A DNA stretch of 33,996 bases from the NCBI GenBank assembly GCA_001898385.1, contig MKTT01000153.1:1-33996 (forward strand), given 5' to 3'. Made by a program: the position numbers and the translations under genes. The notes under the pieces were generated by a model. The model was not told the DNA's origin. It was given only the letters and a program-made list of their open reading frames with translations, and ran no database searches. Positions 22,766 to 30,741 of this stretch are shown here, piece after piece (positions within the stretch are counted from its first letter, which is position 1; every line of letters starts with the position of its first letter). The stretch is from Planctomycetales bacterium 71-10 (GTDB taxonomy: Bacteria > Planctomycetota > Planctomycetia > Isosphaerales > Isosphaeraceae).

Positions 22766-23149
22766 TGGGGGACCTCCGCGGAGTTTAATCGGGTTGAACC
22801 TAGGTGTAGGCGGGGCCGGGGCGAAAGTCGGGGAAAGGCGAAGCCTCCCGCGGAATCGTATGATTCGTGTCAACAAATCCGAATATAATATTATTATTCT
22901 CGATTATCCGACGGATATGTCCGGGACGTCGCGGCGGGGACGAAGCCGGCCGAGCGAGTTTCCCGGGGAAACTCGGATAATCGAACGTGCGGACGGGGCG
23001 GGGTTTGCGGCCGATGGCGGTCCGGGTCGAGTGCGGATATCTCGGGGGCGTCGCCCGAATATCCGCAGGATAATCCGGCCGACGGGTCCGAATTTCGGGC
23101 CGTCGCGACACCCGGGACGGCCGACCGCCGGATATTGGGCGGGATTTTC
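22766..23149. other. Candidate oriT: repeat-rich, AT-richer intergenic region
   Basis: This gene-free 384-bp gap between mobF and the ArdC gene contains an AT-rich block (about 22880-22900). A 12-bp perfect inverted repeat TCGATTATCCGA lies at 22900-22911 with its complement at 22973-22984, enclosing a parS-like site. An imperfect inverted repeat lies at 23033-23046 with 23054-23066, and many short ATATCCG/GGATAT motifs are scattered through it. Position upstream of a MobF gene and next to an antirestriction gene fits an oriT. No nic sequence matches one I know. Confidence 0.5.
22957..22973. repeat. parS-like site 6
   Basis: AGTTTCCCGGGGAAACT keeps the dyad with both outer bases exchanged, so it is still a palindrome (extended to CGAGTTT...AAACTCG). 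It lies inside the candidate oriT, 6 kb from parA. Confidence 0.65.
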
Positions 23150-24139
23150 TCAGGCGTCCGGCCCGCGGGGCTGCAGGGCGTGCAGGTGGCCGGCCGCCTT
23201 CTCGGCCAGGGCCGCGGCGACGAAGATCGCCCGCTTGTCGTCGGCCAGGACCTTGAGCCAGTGGGCGACGTAGGCCGCGTGGTCCTCGCGGACGACCGGC
23301 TCCAGGTCGAGGTCCGCACACAGGAACGACGCCCCGATCTCCGCCACCAGCTCCTCGCGGGCGTAGCCCTCGTCGCCGAACCGCCTGCGTCCCAGGTCGC
23401 GGTCGAGGCGGGCCTCGTGCTTGGTCCAGTGGGCCAGCTCGTGGAGCAGCGTGGCGTAGTAGCCCTCGGCGTCCCGGAACGCCTCGAAGGGGGGCATCTG
23501 CACGCGGTCGTCGCCCTGGGCGTAGTAGGCCGAGTTCCCGCCGTGGCGGACGTCGGCCCCCGTGGCCCGGCAGAACGCCTCGGCACGCTCGATCCGATCG
23601 ACCGGGTCGAGGCGGGGGGCGGCCGGGGCGTAGAACCGCCCCGGCAGGCCGGCCACCTGCTCGGCGTTGAAGACCGTGTACTGCTTCATGAAGAAGACCT
23701 CCTTCTCCTCCTCGCCCCCGTCCTCCTTGGCCTCGGTCTTCGTGATCCTGTCGGCGTAGACCACCGGCGTCCCCTTGGAGCCCGCCTTGACGCGGCCGCC
23801 CAGCTCCTTGGCCTGGTTGAAGGTCATCCAGAGCGGGGCCGCGAACCCGTTCGCGACGGCCGACGACCAGAGCAGGAGCACGTTCACGCCGCGGTAGGGC
23901 TGGCCGTTGGAACGCAGCGGCCGGGCGATCCGGCCCGCGGCGTGCTCGGCGTCCCAGGGCTTGGTCCAGGGTCGGACGCCCTTCTCGAGGTCGGCGAGGA
24001 TCTGGTTCGTGACCCTCGAGTAGAGGTCCTCCCGCCCGGCGTTCGGGCCGCGGGGGGGCGTCAGGTCGCGGAACGGCTCGGCCCGCCCGGCGGGCGGCGG
24101 CGATCCTCCCGGAGTCGGTTCTTGCTGCGGCGTCGTCAT
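23150..24139 (-). CDS. ardC: ArdC-like antirestriction protein (ssDNA-binding domain plus zincin)
   Basis: This 329-residue protein has the two-domain ArdC layout. The N-terminal DUF1738-type ssDNA-binding domain (DLYSRVTNQILADLEKGVRPWTKPW, NGQPYRGVNVLLLW, MTFNQAKELGGRVKAGSKGTPVVY) is followed by a metallopeptidase-like domain. That domain has LLHELAHWTKHEARLDRDLGRRRFGDEGYAREELVAEIGASFL, giving the HExxH pair and a downstream Glu. ArdC proteins from conjugative plasmids protect incoming single-stranded DNA from restriction in the recipient. Placement just across the candidate oriT from mobF suits early expression after entry, if transfer leads on that side. I chose ATG 24139; ATG 24157 would add MASLRP, and neither has a strong ribosome site. 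A 187-bp gap separates it from the divergent YhcG gene and may hold both promoters. Confidence 0.88.
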   Translation of the reverse strand: MTTPQQEPTPGGSPPPAGRAEPFRDLTPPRGPNAGREDLYSRVTNQILADLEKGVRPWTKPWDAEHAAGRIARPLRSNGQPYRGVNVLLLWSSAVANGFAAPLWMTFNQAKELGGRVKAGSKGTPVVYADRITKTEAKEDGGEEEKEVFFMKQYTVFNAEQVAGLPGRFYAPAAPRLDPVDRIERAEAFCRATGADVRHGGNSAYYAQGDDRVQMPPFEAFRDAEGYYATLLHELAHWTKHEARLDRDLGRRRFGDEGYAREELVAEIGASFLCADLDLEPVVREDHAAYVAHWLKVLADDKRAIFVAAALAEKAAGHLHALQPRGPDA

Positions 24140-24326
24140 GGGCCGGAGCGATGCCACGCCCGGCCCGCGATATCAAGCCGGGGAGGACGATCGCCGCGTG
24201 GGGACGCCCCGTGGACGGCTGTCTCGGCCTCTTCAAGTCGTGCTATCGTGGACGGGCCCGCCGCGTCGCGGCGGCGACTCGACGACGGCTGACCGCCCCG
24301 CAGCATCCGCCGGACCAGGGAAGGCC

Positions 24327-25472
24327 ATGGCCAGGAAGAAGACCCCGAAGACGAACAGCACCCCCGCCCCCTCGCCCGGGGGCCCGCCCGAGGCCTACGG
24401 CCCGTTCCTCGAAGGGCTGAAGGACCGCATCCGGGAGGCCCGGCTCAGGGCGGCCGTCGCGGTCAACCGGGAGCTGGTGCTCCTCTACTGGGGGATCGGC
24501 CGCGACATCCTGGCCCGACAGGGCGAGCGGGGCTGGGGGGCGAAGGTCGTCGACCGCCTGGCGGTCGACCTGAAGAGGGCGTTCCCCGAGATGGCGGGGT
24601 TCTCGCCCCGGAACCTGAGATACATGCGGGCCTTCGCCGAGGCCTGGCCCGACGAGCCGATCGTGCAACAGCTTGTTGCACAATTGCCGTGGGGCCATAA
24701 CGTCCGCCTGCTCGACCGCGTCCGGGATCCGGAGGAGCGGGCCTGGTACGCCCGGAAGGCCGTCGAGCACGGCTGGAGCCGGAGCATCCTCGAGCTGCAG
24801 ATCGAGGGCGGCCTCCACCGCCGCCAGGGGAAGGCGGTCACCAACTTCCGGGCGACCCTGCCACCTCCCCAGTCCGACCTCGCCCAGCAGGTCCTGAAGG
24901 ACCCGTACAACTTCGACTTCCTGACGCTGGGCGACGACGCCCGCGAGCGGGAGCTGGAGCGGGGCCTGCTCGAGCACATCCGGGCGTTCCTCCTCGAGCT
25001 GGGCGTCGGCTTCGCCTTCGTGGGCAGCCAGCACCGCATCGAGGTCGACGGCGAGGACTTCTACCTGGACCTGCTCTTCTACCACCTGAAGCTCAGGTCC
25101 TACGTGGTCGTCGAGCTCAAGACGACCGAGTTCCGGCCCGAGTACGCGGGCAAGATGAACTTCTACCTCTCGGCGGTGGACGACCTCCTCCGGCACCCCC
25201 AGGACGGCCCGAGCATCGGCCTCATCCTCTGCAAGGCGAAGGGCGGGGTCATGGCCGAATACGCCCTGAGGGACGTCGGCAAGCCCATCGGCGTGAGCGG
25301 CTTCAAGCTGGCCGAGTCCCTCCCCGAGTCGCTGCAAGGGAGCCTGCCGACGGTCGAGGACCTCGAGGCCGAGCTGGGCGAGGGCGGGCCGCCCGCGACG
25401 GCCGAGGCCGAGGGATCGCCCCCGCCGACGCCCCGCCCTTCGCCGAAAGCGACGAGGAGGCGGAAGCCGTGA
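24327..25472 (+). CDS. YhcG/DUF1016-family PD-(D/E)XK nuclease
   Basis: This 381-residue protein has the DUF1016 pattern. The N-terminal helical domain contains AAVAVNRELVLLYWGIGRDIL, FSPRNLRYMRAFAEAWP, QLPWGHNVRLLDRVRDPEERAWYARKAVEHGWSRSILELQIE, and NFRATLPPPQSDLAQQVLKDPYNFDFL. The C-terminal nuclease domain has FVGSQHRIEVDGEDFYLDLLFYHLKLRSYVVVELKTTEFRPEYAGKMNFYLSAVDD, with the catalytic Asp and the ExK pair. A Pro-rich tail ends it. YhcG proteins occur in defence islands, often beside restriction systems, but their target is not settled. The start ATG 24327 has GGGAAGG just upstream. It heads a plus-strand run with the split Cas4-like gene and the DUF433-like gene. Confidence 0.9.
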   Translation: MARKKTPKTNSTPAPSPGGPPEAYGPFLEGLKDRIREARLRAAVAVNRELVLLYWGIGRDILARQGERGWGAKVVDRLAVDLKRAFPEMAGFSPRNLRYMRAFAEAWPDEPIVQQLVAQLPWGHNVRLLDRVRDPEERAWYARKAVEHGWSRSILELQIEGGLHRRQGKAVTNFRATLPPPQSDLAQQVLKDPYNFDFLTLGDDARERELERGLLEHIRAFLLELGVGFAFVGSQHRIEVDGEDFYLDLLFYHLKLRSYVVVELKTTEFRPEYAGKMNFYLSAVDDLLRHPQDGPSIGLILCKAKGGVMAEYALRDVGKPIGVSGFKLAESLPESLQGSLPTVEDLEAELGEGGPPATAEAEGSPPPTPRPSPKATRRRKP

Positions 25473-25587
25473 GCCCGAAATCCGCAGCATGTTTGCCCGT
25501 CGACGCCGTCGCTCGACGCCCGCTCCCGCAGGAAGTTTCCCAGGCCGCGACGGGGGCCGGCCTCGCCGAATACGCGGAGCGTCGCCG

Positions 25588-25845
25588 ATGAAGGCCCGGG
25601 ACCCCGACGTCGTCTCCGCCTCGGAGATCGCCTCCTGGGCTTGGTGCCCGGAGAGCTGGCGGCTGTCCTCGCTCGGGCACGAGCCGAGCGACCGGGACGC
25701 CCTCGCCGCGGGCGAGCGGCGGCACGAAGAAATGGCCGCCTTCGAGCAATCCTCCCGGTCGGCGACCTCGTTCGGCCGCGGCCTCGTCGTGGCCGCCGCC
25801 CTCCTCGCCCTCGCCGCCGTCGCCCTCTCCCTGGCGAGGGGCTAG
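25588..25845 (+). CDS. Cas4/RecB-like nuclease, N-terminal half, with membrane segment
   Basis: This 85-residue product begins MKARDPDVVSASEIASWAWCPESWRL. The SxSEIxxWxxCPxxW pattern, with Cys at 20, is the N-terminal iron-sulfur cysteine region of Cas4-type nucleases. GERRHEE (His at about 46) matches nuclease motif I. It ends in a hydrophobic helix (GLVVAAALLALAAVALSLARG) and stops at TAG 25843-25845. The next ATG follows immediately in the same frame and continues with a second membrane helix and the rest of the nuclease. So this looks like one gene split by a single stop codon placed in the turn of a membrane hairpin. It may be two cooperating subunits, a nonsense-disrupted gene, or a read-through product. 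Catalysis would need the other half. Confidence 0.7.
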   Translation: MKARDPDVVSASEIASWAWCPESWRLSSLGHEPSDRDALAAGERRHEEMAAFEQSSRSATSFGRGLVVAAALLALAAVALSLARG

Positions 25846-26343
25846 ATGGATTCGATCCTCGCCGTCGCCCTCCTCCTCGCCGCCCTGGGCGTGGTCCTGA
25901 TGGTGCTCTCATCGCACGGGCGGTCCACGCGAGGCCTCGGCCCCGGCCGGACCGTCGCCCTCGACGACCGGACGCTCTACTCCGAGCGGCTCCAGCTCGT
26001 GGGCCGTCCGGACCGGATCGTCCGGGAAGGGGATACGCTGATCCCCGAGGAGTGGAAGTCCTCGAGGCGGGCGAGCGACGCCCAACGCCTCCAGCTCGGG
26101 ACCTATTTCATCCTGATCGAGGAGGAGTACGGGGCGAGGCCGCCCCACGGCGTGATCGTCCTCGGCGACGGCTCGCGTGTGGTCGTGGAGAACACCGAAG
26201 GCCTCCGCTCGAAGGTGCTCGCCGCGGCCGACGCCGTCCGGCGGCACCGCCGCACGATCCGCGAAGCGATCCCGGTTCGGCAACCGGCGGCGAAATGCCG
26301 GGCGTGCGGGCGACGCGACGCCTGCACCCGGGCGAACCTATAA
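25846..26343 (+). CDS. Cas4/RecB-like nuclease, C-terminal half, with membrane segment
   Basis: This 165-residue product starts at ATG 25846, abutting the TAG of the upstream half (TAGATG) and in the same frame. Residues 1-22 are a membrane helix (ILAVALLLAALGVVLMVL). The rest carries the PD-(D/E)XK core: GRPD (Asp 56), PEEWK (Glu 69, Lys 71) and QLGTY (Gln 83, Tyr 87). A C-terminal CRACGRRDAC (Cys 151, 154, 160) follows, the three-cysteine iron-sulfur cluster of Cas4. The fourth cluster Cys and the motif I His are on the preceding product. Together they would make a membrane-anchored Cas4-like exonuclease of about 250 residues with both helices forming a hairpin. No CRISPR array or other cas genes are present, so this is a stand-alone nuclease, possibly defensive. 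Reinitiation at the abutting ATG is plausible. Confidence 0.75.
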   Translation: MDSILAVALLLAALGVVLMVLSSHGRSTRGLGPGRTVALDDRTLYSERLQLVGRPDRIVREGDTLIPEEWKSSRRASDAQRLQLGTYFILIEEEYGARPPHGVIVLGDGSRVVVENTEGLRSKVLAAADAVRRHRRTIREAIPVRQPAAKCRACGRRDACTRANL

Positions 26344-26418
26344 GCTGTTCTGGATATTCTTCGGGCCAACCTGCATTTCCGATTGCGGTCCGACGCCCCG
26401 CCGTGCGAGATTGCCGCC

Positions 26419-26778
26419 ATGGGCGAGGAGACGAATCGACGGTCGCGATACAGGCGGTGGCAGCCCGAGGAATTCCGGGCCGGATTCGAGGTCGTCGCCT
26501 ACCCCGCAGACGCGAAGATCGGCGTCAAGCAGGTCGCCTACCTGCACCGGTACTGCGGCCTCCAGCCCCAAGTCATCGCGGCCAAGTATCCCAAGGTCCT
26601 GACCCTCGCCGACGTCCACCTGGCCCTTGCCCACTACTTTCGCAATCCGATCGCAATCGACGAGGAGCTCAAGCGGGAATTCGCCTTCAACGCCCGCGAC
26701 GGGCTCGGCTCCTCGGCGATGAGCATGCCCCGCATGGACGGGCAGGCGGACCCGCCACGCGAGTCCGCGAAGAAATAA
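26419..26778 (+). CDS. DUF433-like protein (VapB-type antitoxin relative)
   Basis: This 119-residue product is MGEETNRRSRYRRWQPEEFRAGFEVV followed by a helical region. GLQPQVIAAKYPKVLTLADVHLALAHYFRNPIAIDEELK resembles the C-terminal signature of DUF433, where the pattern is yP-LT-x-DV-x-AL-xYY-x-N-x-x-ID-x-EL. DUF433 proteins are small HTH-like DNA-binding proteins, some of them antitoxins paired with a PIN-like toxin. No toxin gene is next to it. The N-terminal 45 residues are not typical of the family. The start ATG 26419 gives a sensible length, and the ribosome site is weak. It is convergent with the xseB end (88-bp gap). The call rests on one motif, so confidence is moderate. Confidence 0.55.
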   Translation: MGEETNRRSRYRRWQPEEFRAGFEVVAYPADAKIGVKQVAYLHRYCGLQPQVIAAKYPKVLTLADVHLALAHYFRNPIAIDEELKREFAFNARDGLGSSAMSMPRMDGQADPPRESAKK

Positions 26779-26865
26779 AGAAGTCGGGCGAGCGACGGAC
26801 GCGGGCTCCAGGTTGAGGTCTACTTCCTGTTCATCGGGGAGGGGTGAGGGGAGCGACGCCGTTCA

Positions 26866-27198
26866 TCAAAACGGAATTTCATCGTCCTTATCGTCCGGAC
26901 TGGGTGCAGGCTGAGGGCCTCGTCCTCGGGGTGTTGGTGCCGGTCGTGGGCTGGACCCTTCGCTACTTTGCTGCCCGTCGAAGTACTGGCTGAGCTTCCC
27001 CTCGACCGCCTCGATCCGCTCCTTGCATCGGGCGTAAGCCTTCATCGCCCCGTCGACCCTGGTGACGAGTTCGTCGAGGTCGGGTTCCTCCTGGGAACGG
27101 AGCCACTCCGCGGCGTCTTTCAAGACCTTGTAGTTCTGCTTGTACCCGGTGCTTGTAGTCAACCGGTCGTCCGAAACAGACTCGCCGTCGGCATTCAT
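26866..27198 (-). CDS. xseB: Exonuclease VII small subunit-like protein with SSB-like acidic tail
   Basis: This 110-residue product has the XseB helical hairpin: NYKVLKDAAEWLRSQEEPDLDELVTRVDGAMKAYARCKERIEAVEGKLSQYF. It is diverged, but shows the family's segment of acidic turn, helix and Cys-rich second helix. Normal XseB (about 80 residues) ends near here. This one continues with a Pro/Gly/Arg-rich linker (SSPRPAPTPRGRGPQPAPSP) and ends DDKDDEIPF. The last six residues are almost the DDDIPF tip of single-stranded DNA-binding protein, and the linker before it is like the SSB linker. XseB binds XseA to form exonuclease VII, which degrades ssDNA. It starts 5 bp after the xseA stop, so the two are co-expressed. 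The tail may recruit SSB-binding repair proteins (inferred). Confidence 0.72.
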   Translation of the reverse strand: MNADGESVSDDRLTTSTGYKQNYKVLKDAAEWLRSQEEPDLDELVTRVDGAMKAYARCKERIEAVEGKLSQYFDGQQSSEGSSPRPAPTPRGRGPQPAPSPDDKDDEIPF

Positions 27199-27203
27199 CG
27201 CTT

Positions 27204-28820
27204 CTACTCCCTGTCTAGACTCTCGTTGGCGACGGTGAGCGTCCCGTCGTGGAACTGCAAGTCGAGGATCGGGTAACGTGCCGCCTGGGCCCGGCTCGTG
27301 ACGACCCCCTTCGTACCTCGGATGATGGAGAAACCCCGCCTGAGGGTGGCGTCGGGGCCGACTGCTAGGAGAAGCTCGAGGGAGGCCTGAACCTGCCTGC
27401 GTGCCGAGGAAAGGGCTCTTCCCGACTCGCTCTCAATCGCTAGATACAGACGATCAAGTCCCCTTCGCTCGCCTCGAAGAATCTGCTTCAAGTCGTCCAG
27501 GAGTCGAGCGGCCTGGGCGTCGAGGACCGACTCGATGCCCGTGGTCCGTCTCCGCCCGCGTTCTGCAACCTGGGACGCCAAGGCGGCAAGCGTCTCGGCG
27601 ATGTGGCTTACCCGGATGCCGGCCAGTAATTTAAGTTCCTCCCGACTGTGTTCGAGTGCGTCGCGGGCTCCCTTCACGAGTTCCCAAGAGCTGCTTCTCA
27701 CGGCTGTCTGCAGCTCATCGAGGTGCCTTCGTTCCATGGGGAGCATGCCCCTGGTTAGAAGCTCCACCTGCTCCTTCCTCCGCTCAGAGGCATGTCGAGC
27801 CTCGCTCAGCAGACGGAGAGAGCGGCTCTCCAATGCGTCTCGGGATTCGGCGAGAGCGGTGGAAGCGGAGGCCAGGAAGAATCTCGCACGATTGCGAATG
27901 AAATCCAGGGACACTCGGGCATCCGCAGCGTTCCGGAAGATGCACTCTCTAATGTAGATGGCGACCTTGGAGGGCGTGTCGAAGGCTTGGTTTGCGACTT
28001 CATCGAGGATGCCCCGGTCGCGTTCATGGCCGATTCCCGAGAGGACGGGCACGCGAAAGCGGCAGACCTCCGCCGCGAGTTCGAAGTCGTTGAGCCAGGA
28101 AAGCTCCGTAACGGACCCCCCGCCCCGGATGATTGCCACGCAGTCGAAAGGTCGCTTCCGGTGCTCCGCATCAATCTGGCCGAGTGCCTCTCGAAGCGAC
28201 GCGGGGGCGGTCGGACCCTGGAACGTCGCCGTGATGTACACGAACTCGCAGAGTCCTGCCCGCTCCAGGGGGAGGGCCTCGGGCCGAAAGTCCCCGAGCC
28301 CGGCCGAGGATGCCGGGCTCAAGACGGCGACGCGGATGAACTCGACGGGCCTCGGAAGCTTCCGGTTGAGTTCGGACAGGCCCTCACGCAGCAGCCGCTC
28401 GCGGATTCGGGCGAGCTTGGCCGCGAACTCCCCGACCGTGTAGGCGGGGTCGATCTCCTGGATCCCCAGAGAGAGGCCATACACCTCGTGGAACTGAACC
28501 CTCGCCCGAAAGAGGATCTTGATGCCCTTCCTGAGATCGTCGCCCGTCACCTCTCGGAAATTGGCGATGACGCTCCCGGCGATCTGCTTCCAAATGGTGG
28601 CCTTGGCCTGGGCTGCGACGGAGCCCGCTTCATCGCTCTGTTGAAGCTCGAGATACCAGTGGCCGGAAGACGCGTGCCTGTCGACCTTGCTGATCTCCGC
28701 CCGAACCCATTGCTCCCGCGGCAGGTTGTTGTCGATGGCCCGCCGGATGTTCAGGAGGAGGTCCTTAAGCGACTGGCCTCGCTCGGTCGACGTGGCCTGG
28801 TTGAGGTCGGTGGTCGGCAT
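27204..28820 (-). CDS. xseA: Exonuclease VII large subunit
   Basis: This 538-residue protein has the XseA order. The N-terminal OB fold reads WVRAEISKVDRHASSGHWYLELQ, then ATIWKQIAGSVIANF. The catalytic domain has RVAVLSPASSAGLGDF (catalytic Asp region), IIRGGGSVTELSWLNDFELAAEVCRFRVPVLSGIGHERDRGILDEVANQAFDTPSKVA (the RGGGS Arg, the His of GIGHE and the following Asp). The long coiled-coil arm follows, and the C-terminal segment GPDATLRRGFSIIRGTKGVVTS ends the protein. It is longer than E. coli XseA (456 residues), mostly in the arm. As it lies inside a defence-type operon on a mobile element, it is a dedicated copy rather than the housekeeping gene (inferred). A 70-bp gap separates it from the helicase gene. 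Confidence 0.9.
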   Translation of the reverse strand: MPTTDLNQATSTERGQSLKDLLLNIRRAIDNNLPREQWVRAEISKVDRHASSGHWYLELQQSDEAGSVAAQAKATIWKQIAGSVIANFREVTGDDLRKGIKILFRARVQFHEVYGLSLGIQEIDPAYTVGEFAAKLARIRERLLREGLSELNRKLPRPVEFIRVAVLSPASSAGLGDFRPEALPLERAGLCEFVYITATFQGPTAPASLREALGQIDAEHRKRPFDCVAIIRGGGSVTELSWLNDFELAAEVCRFRVPVLSGIGHERDRGILDEVANQAFDTPSKVAIYIRECIFRNAADARVSLDFIRNRARFFLASASTALAESRDALESRSLRLLSEARHASERRKEQVELLTRGMLPMERRHLDELQTAVRSSSWELVKGARDALEHSREELKLLAGIRVSHIAETLAALASQVAERGRRRTTGIESVLDAQAARLLDDLKQILRGERRGLDRLYLAIESESGRALSSARRQVQASLELLLAVGPDATLRRGFSIIRGTKGVVTSRAQAARYPILDLQFHDGTLTVANESLDRE

Positions 28821-28890
28821 CGGCCAAGGGCCCTTCTCTCGGAGTCGTCGACGGAGGACGAACAGTGGATGCGAAATCGAGACGCCGTCC

Positions 28891-30741
28891 TCAAAAAGGA
28901 CAATCCTCCTCGTCGGCGAGCTCTTGATGCTGAGTCGCTTGGGCCTGGATCTCCAGGAGGAATGGCGACGGCCCCTTCTCCCACCAGCCCCCGTTCCGCG
29001 TCTCGATGCCGCCGGAGTAAGTCATGTGGAACTCGAACTTCGCCCGGGTGAGTCCGACGTAGAAGAGCCGACGCTTTTCTTCCTGCTCCTCCGGAGTTCC
29101 CCGGCTCGGAAGTTTGCCGTCGTCGCAACCCATGACGATGACGGCGTCGAACTCTCTGCCCTTGGAGCTGTGCAACGTAATCAAGTTCAAGTAGTTCGAT
29201 ATTCCTTCGTGGGCGCCGAACCGGGCCACGGTGCATCGGTCGAGCTCTCCGCGAGGCTTGGCGGCCTCTTTCAGCCGCTGGAATTCGGCCCTCTCCTCCC
29301 TCAGAGTCGGTTCCGCTTCGAGGGTCGAACGGAGGAACTTGTCCTCAAGTTCGTGAAGCCATAGCAGCAAGAGTTGATGCGAACTCCTGTTGTCTATCAG
29401 AGTGCGTACGAGGACCCGTTTAAGCCGTCTGATGTGCGACTGGGTGCTCGCCGACGGATTGAATCGCAGCCAGGTGCGAATGATGGACGACAGGGGGAGC
29501 CCGCCGGAATTCCACCCGCCCGAGCACCAGGCGGCACACTGTTCCAGCCATCTGGTGAGCGGCGTCTTGCGGTAGGCCGCGTTCTGGTCGATCCGAGTGA
29601 AATCGATCGAGGCTTTGGTCGCCGCTCGAGCGATGACGTCGCCGTCGTACTTGGATGGGTAGAGGACGGCTATGTCCCCGAGCGTGGTGGATGGGCGGCG
29701 GGCTTTGATGGCGGGGATCAGCTCCGTGCAGATGAACTCCGCCTGAGCATCGATGCCGAATGGCTTATGATGCCATTCGACCAGGCCTTCATGATCGACC
29801 TGGGGTATCTCTTCGAAGGTCGACGGGATCGTGATGCGAGACGTACGGACGATGGAGCGGCCGCAACGGTAGTTGAAGTTCAGCCGAACGACCTCCACGT
29901 CAGATTGGCCGCCCAGCGTGGTCAGAAGCTTCGGAACGGCCCCCGTGAACCCGTAGATCGACTGATTCGGGTCGCCGACCGCGAGCACCCGAACGCCCGA
30001 CGCCATGAGGGCCACGACGATTTCATGGAGTGCGACTCCCAAGTCTTGATACTCGTCGATGACGAGAATGGGGAATCGGGCCTTCAGAGCTTTGCAGACC
30101 CACTCATTCCCAGTGATGATCCGGTGCCCGATTAACGCCATGTCGTCGAAATCGATCAAACCCTTGGCCCGAAGGCCGCTCTCATAATGCTCGACCAGCC
30201 TCGCAATTCGCGGGTCGTCTCCCTCCCAGTCCGCATGCCCCCTGTCCAGGACCCTGGACCTGAGGCATTCGAATCGCGAGCGGAAGTCCCAAGCCTTCTC
30301 GTCGACGCTTATGGCGGTCCCTACGGCGGCTTTGAAGATGCTCTCTTGTTCGGCGAACGTCGCCACGGTCAGCGGGGCCGGAAGAGGCGTTCCAGCCAGT
30401 GCAGCGTAAGGTCGTATGACGTGTTGGAGGCAGAACGCGTGAACCGTCCCGATGTAAATATTGCGGCGTTCGTCGACGCCGAGTGAATGTAGACGCGTCC
30501 TGAGCTCGCGTACGCACTCGCTGTTGTACGTTATGCACGCGATTTTCCGGGGCGGCTTTATCGACTCGGTGAGCAGCCGTGCGAGCTTGATGGTCAGTGT
30601 TTTCGTCTTCCCGCTCCCGGGGCCTGCGAGGATGACGCAGTTTCCGGACGATTCATACGCTTGCCACTGCCCCGGGTTGTGCCTGAGAGATCGAGCCGCC
30701 TGCTGGTGCGGATGTTCTCGGAGTGCAACGCTCGACGACAT
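28891..30741 (-). CDS. gajB: UvrD/Rep-like superfamily 1 helicase (GajB-like)
   Basis: This 616-residue protein has the full SF1A set: PGQWQAYESSGNCVILAGPGSGKTKTLTIKLARLL (Q motif and Walker A), IACITYNSECVRELRTRL (Ia), LVIDEYQDLGVALHEIVVAL (II), VLAVGDPNQSIYGFTGA (III), RLNFNYRCGRSIV (IV), LITLHSSKGREFDAVIVMGCDDG (V) and RRLFYVGLTRAKFEFHMTY (VI). In Gabija defence, GajB is the UvrD-like partner of the OLD nuclease GajA. Here the gene starts 89 nt inside the GajA-like gene, so the pair is coupled. It is longer than the type GajB (about 494 residues). The C-terminus, ELADEEDCPF, is an acidic tail closing in Pro-Phe, resembling the SSB tip, as in the neighbouring XseB. The alternative is a general repair helicase; the overlap with an OLD gene argues for the Gabija type. 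Confidence 0.85.
   Translation of the reverse strand: MSSSVALREHPHQQAARSLRHNPGQWQAYESSGNCVILAGPGSGKTKTLTIKLARLLTESIKPPRKIACITYNSECVRELRTRLHSLGVDERRNIYIGTVHAFCLQHVIRPYAALAGTPLPAPLTVATFAEQESIFKAAVGTAISVDEKAWDFRSRFECLRSRVLDRGHADWEGDDPRIARLVEHYESGLRAKGLIDFDDMALIGHRIITGNEWVCKALKARFPILVIDEYQDLGVALHEIVVALMASGVRVLAVGDPNQSIYGFTGAVPKLLTTLGGQSDVEVVRLNFNYRCGRSIVRTSRITIPSTFEEIPQVDHEGLVEWHHKPFGIDAQAEFICTELIPAIKARRPSTTLGDIAVLYPSKYDGDVIARAATKASIDFTRIDQNAAYRKTPLTRWLEQCAAWCSGGWNSGGLPLSSIIRTWLRFNPSASTQSHIRRLKRVLVRTLIDNRSSHQLLLLWLHELEDKFLRSTLEAEPTLREERAEFQRLKEAAKPRGELDRCTVARFGAHEGISNYLNLITLHSSKGREFDAVIVMGCDDGKLPSRGTPEEQEEKRRLFYVGLTRAKFEFHMTYSGGIETRNGGWWEKGPSPFLLEIQAQATQHQELADEEDCPF

Noticed and set aside
25588..26343. 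Type I or II CRISPR-Cas locus because of Cas4-like motifs
   Set aside because: There is no repeat-spacer array and no other cas gene in the window.
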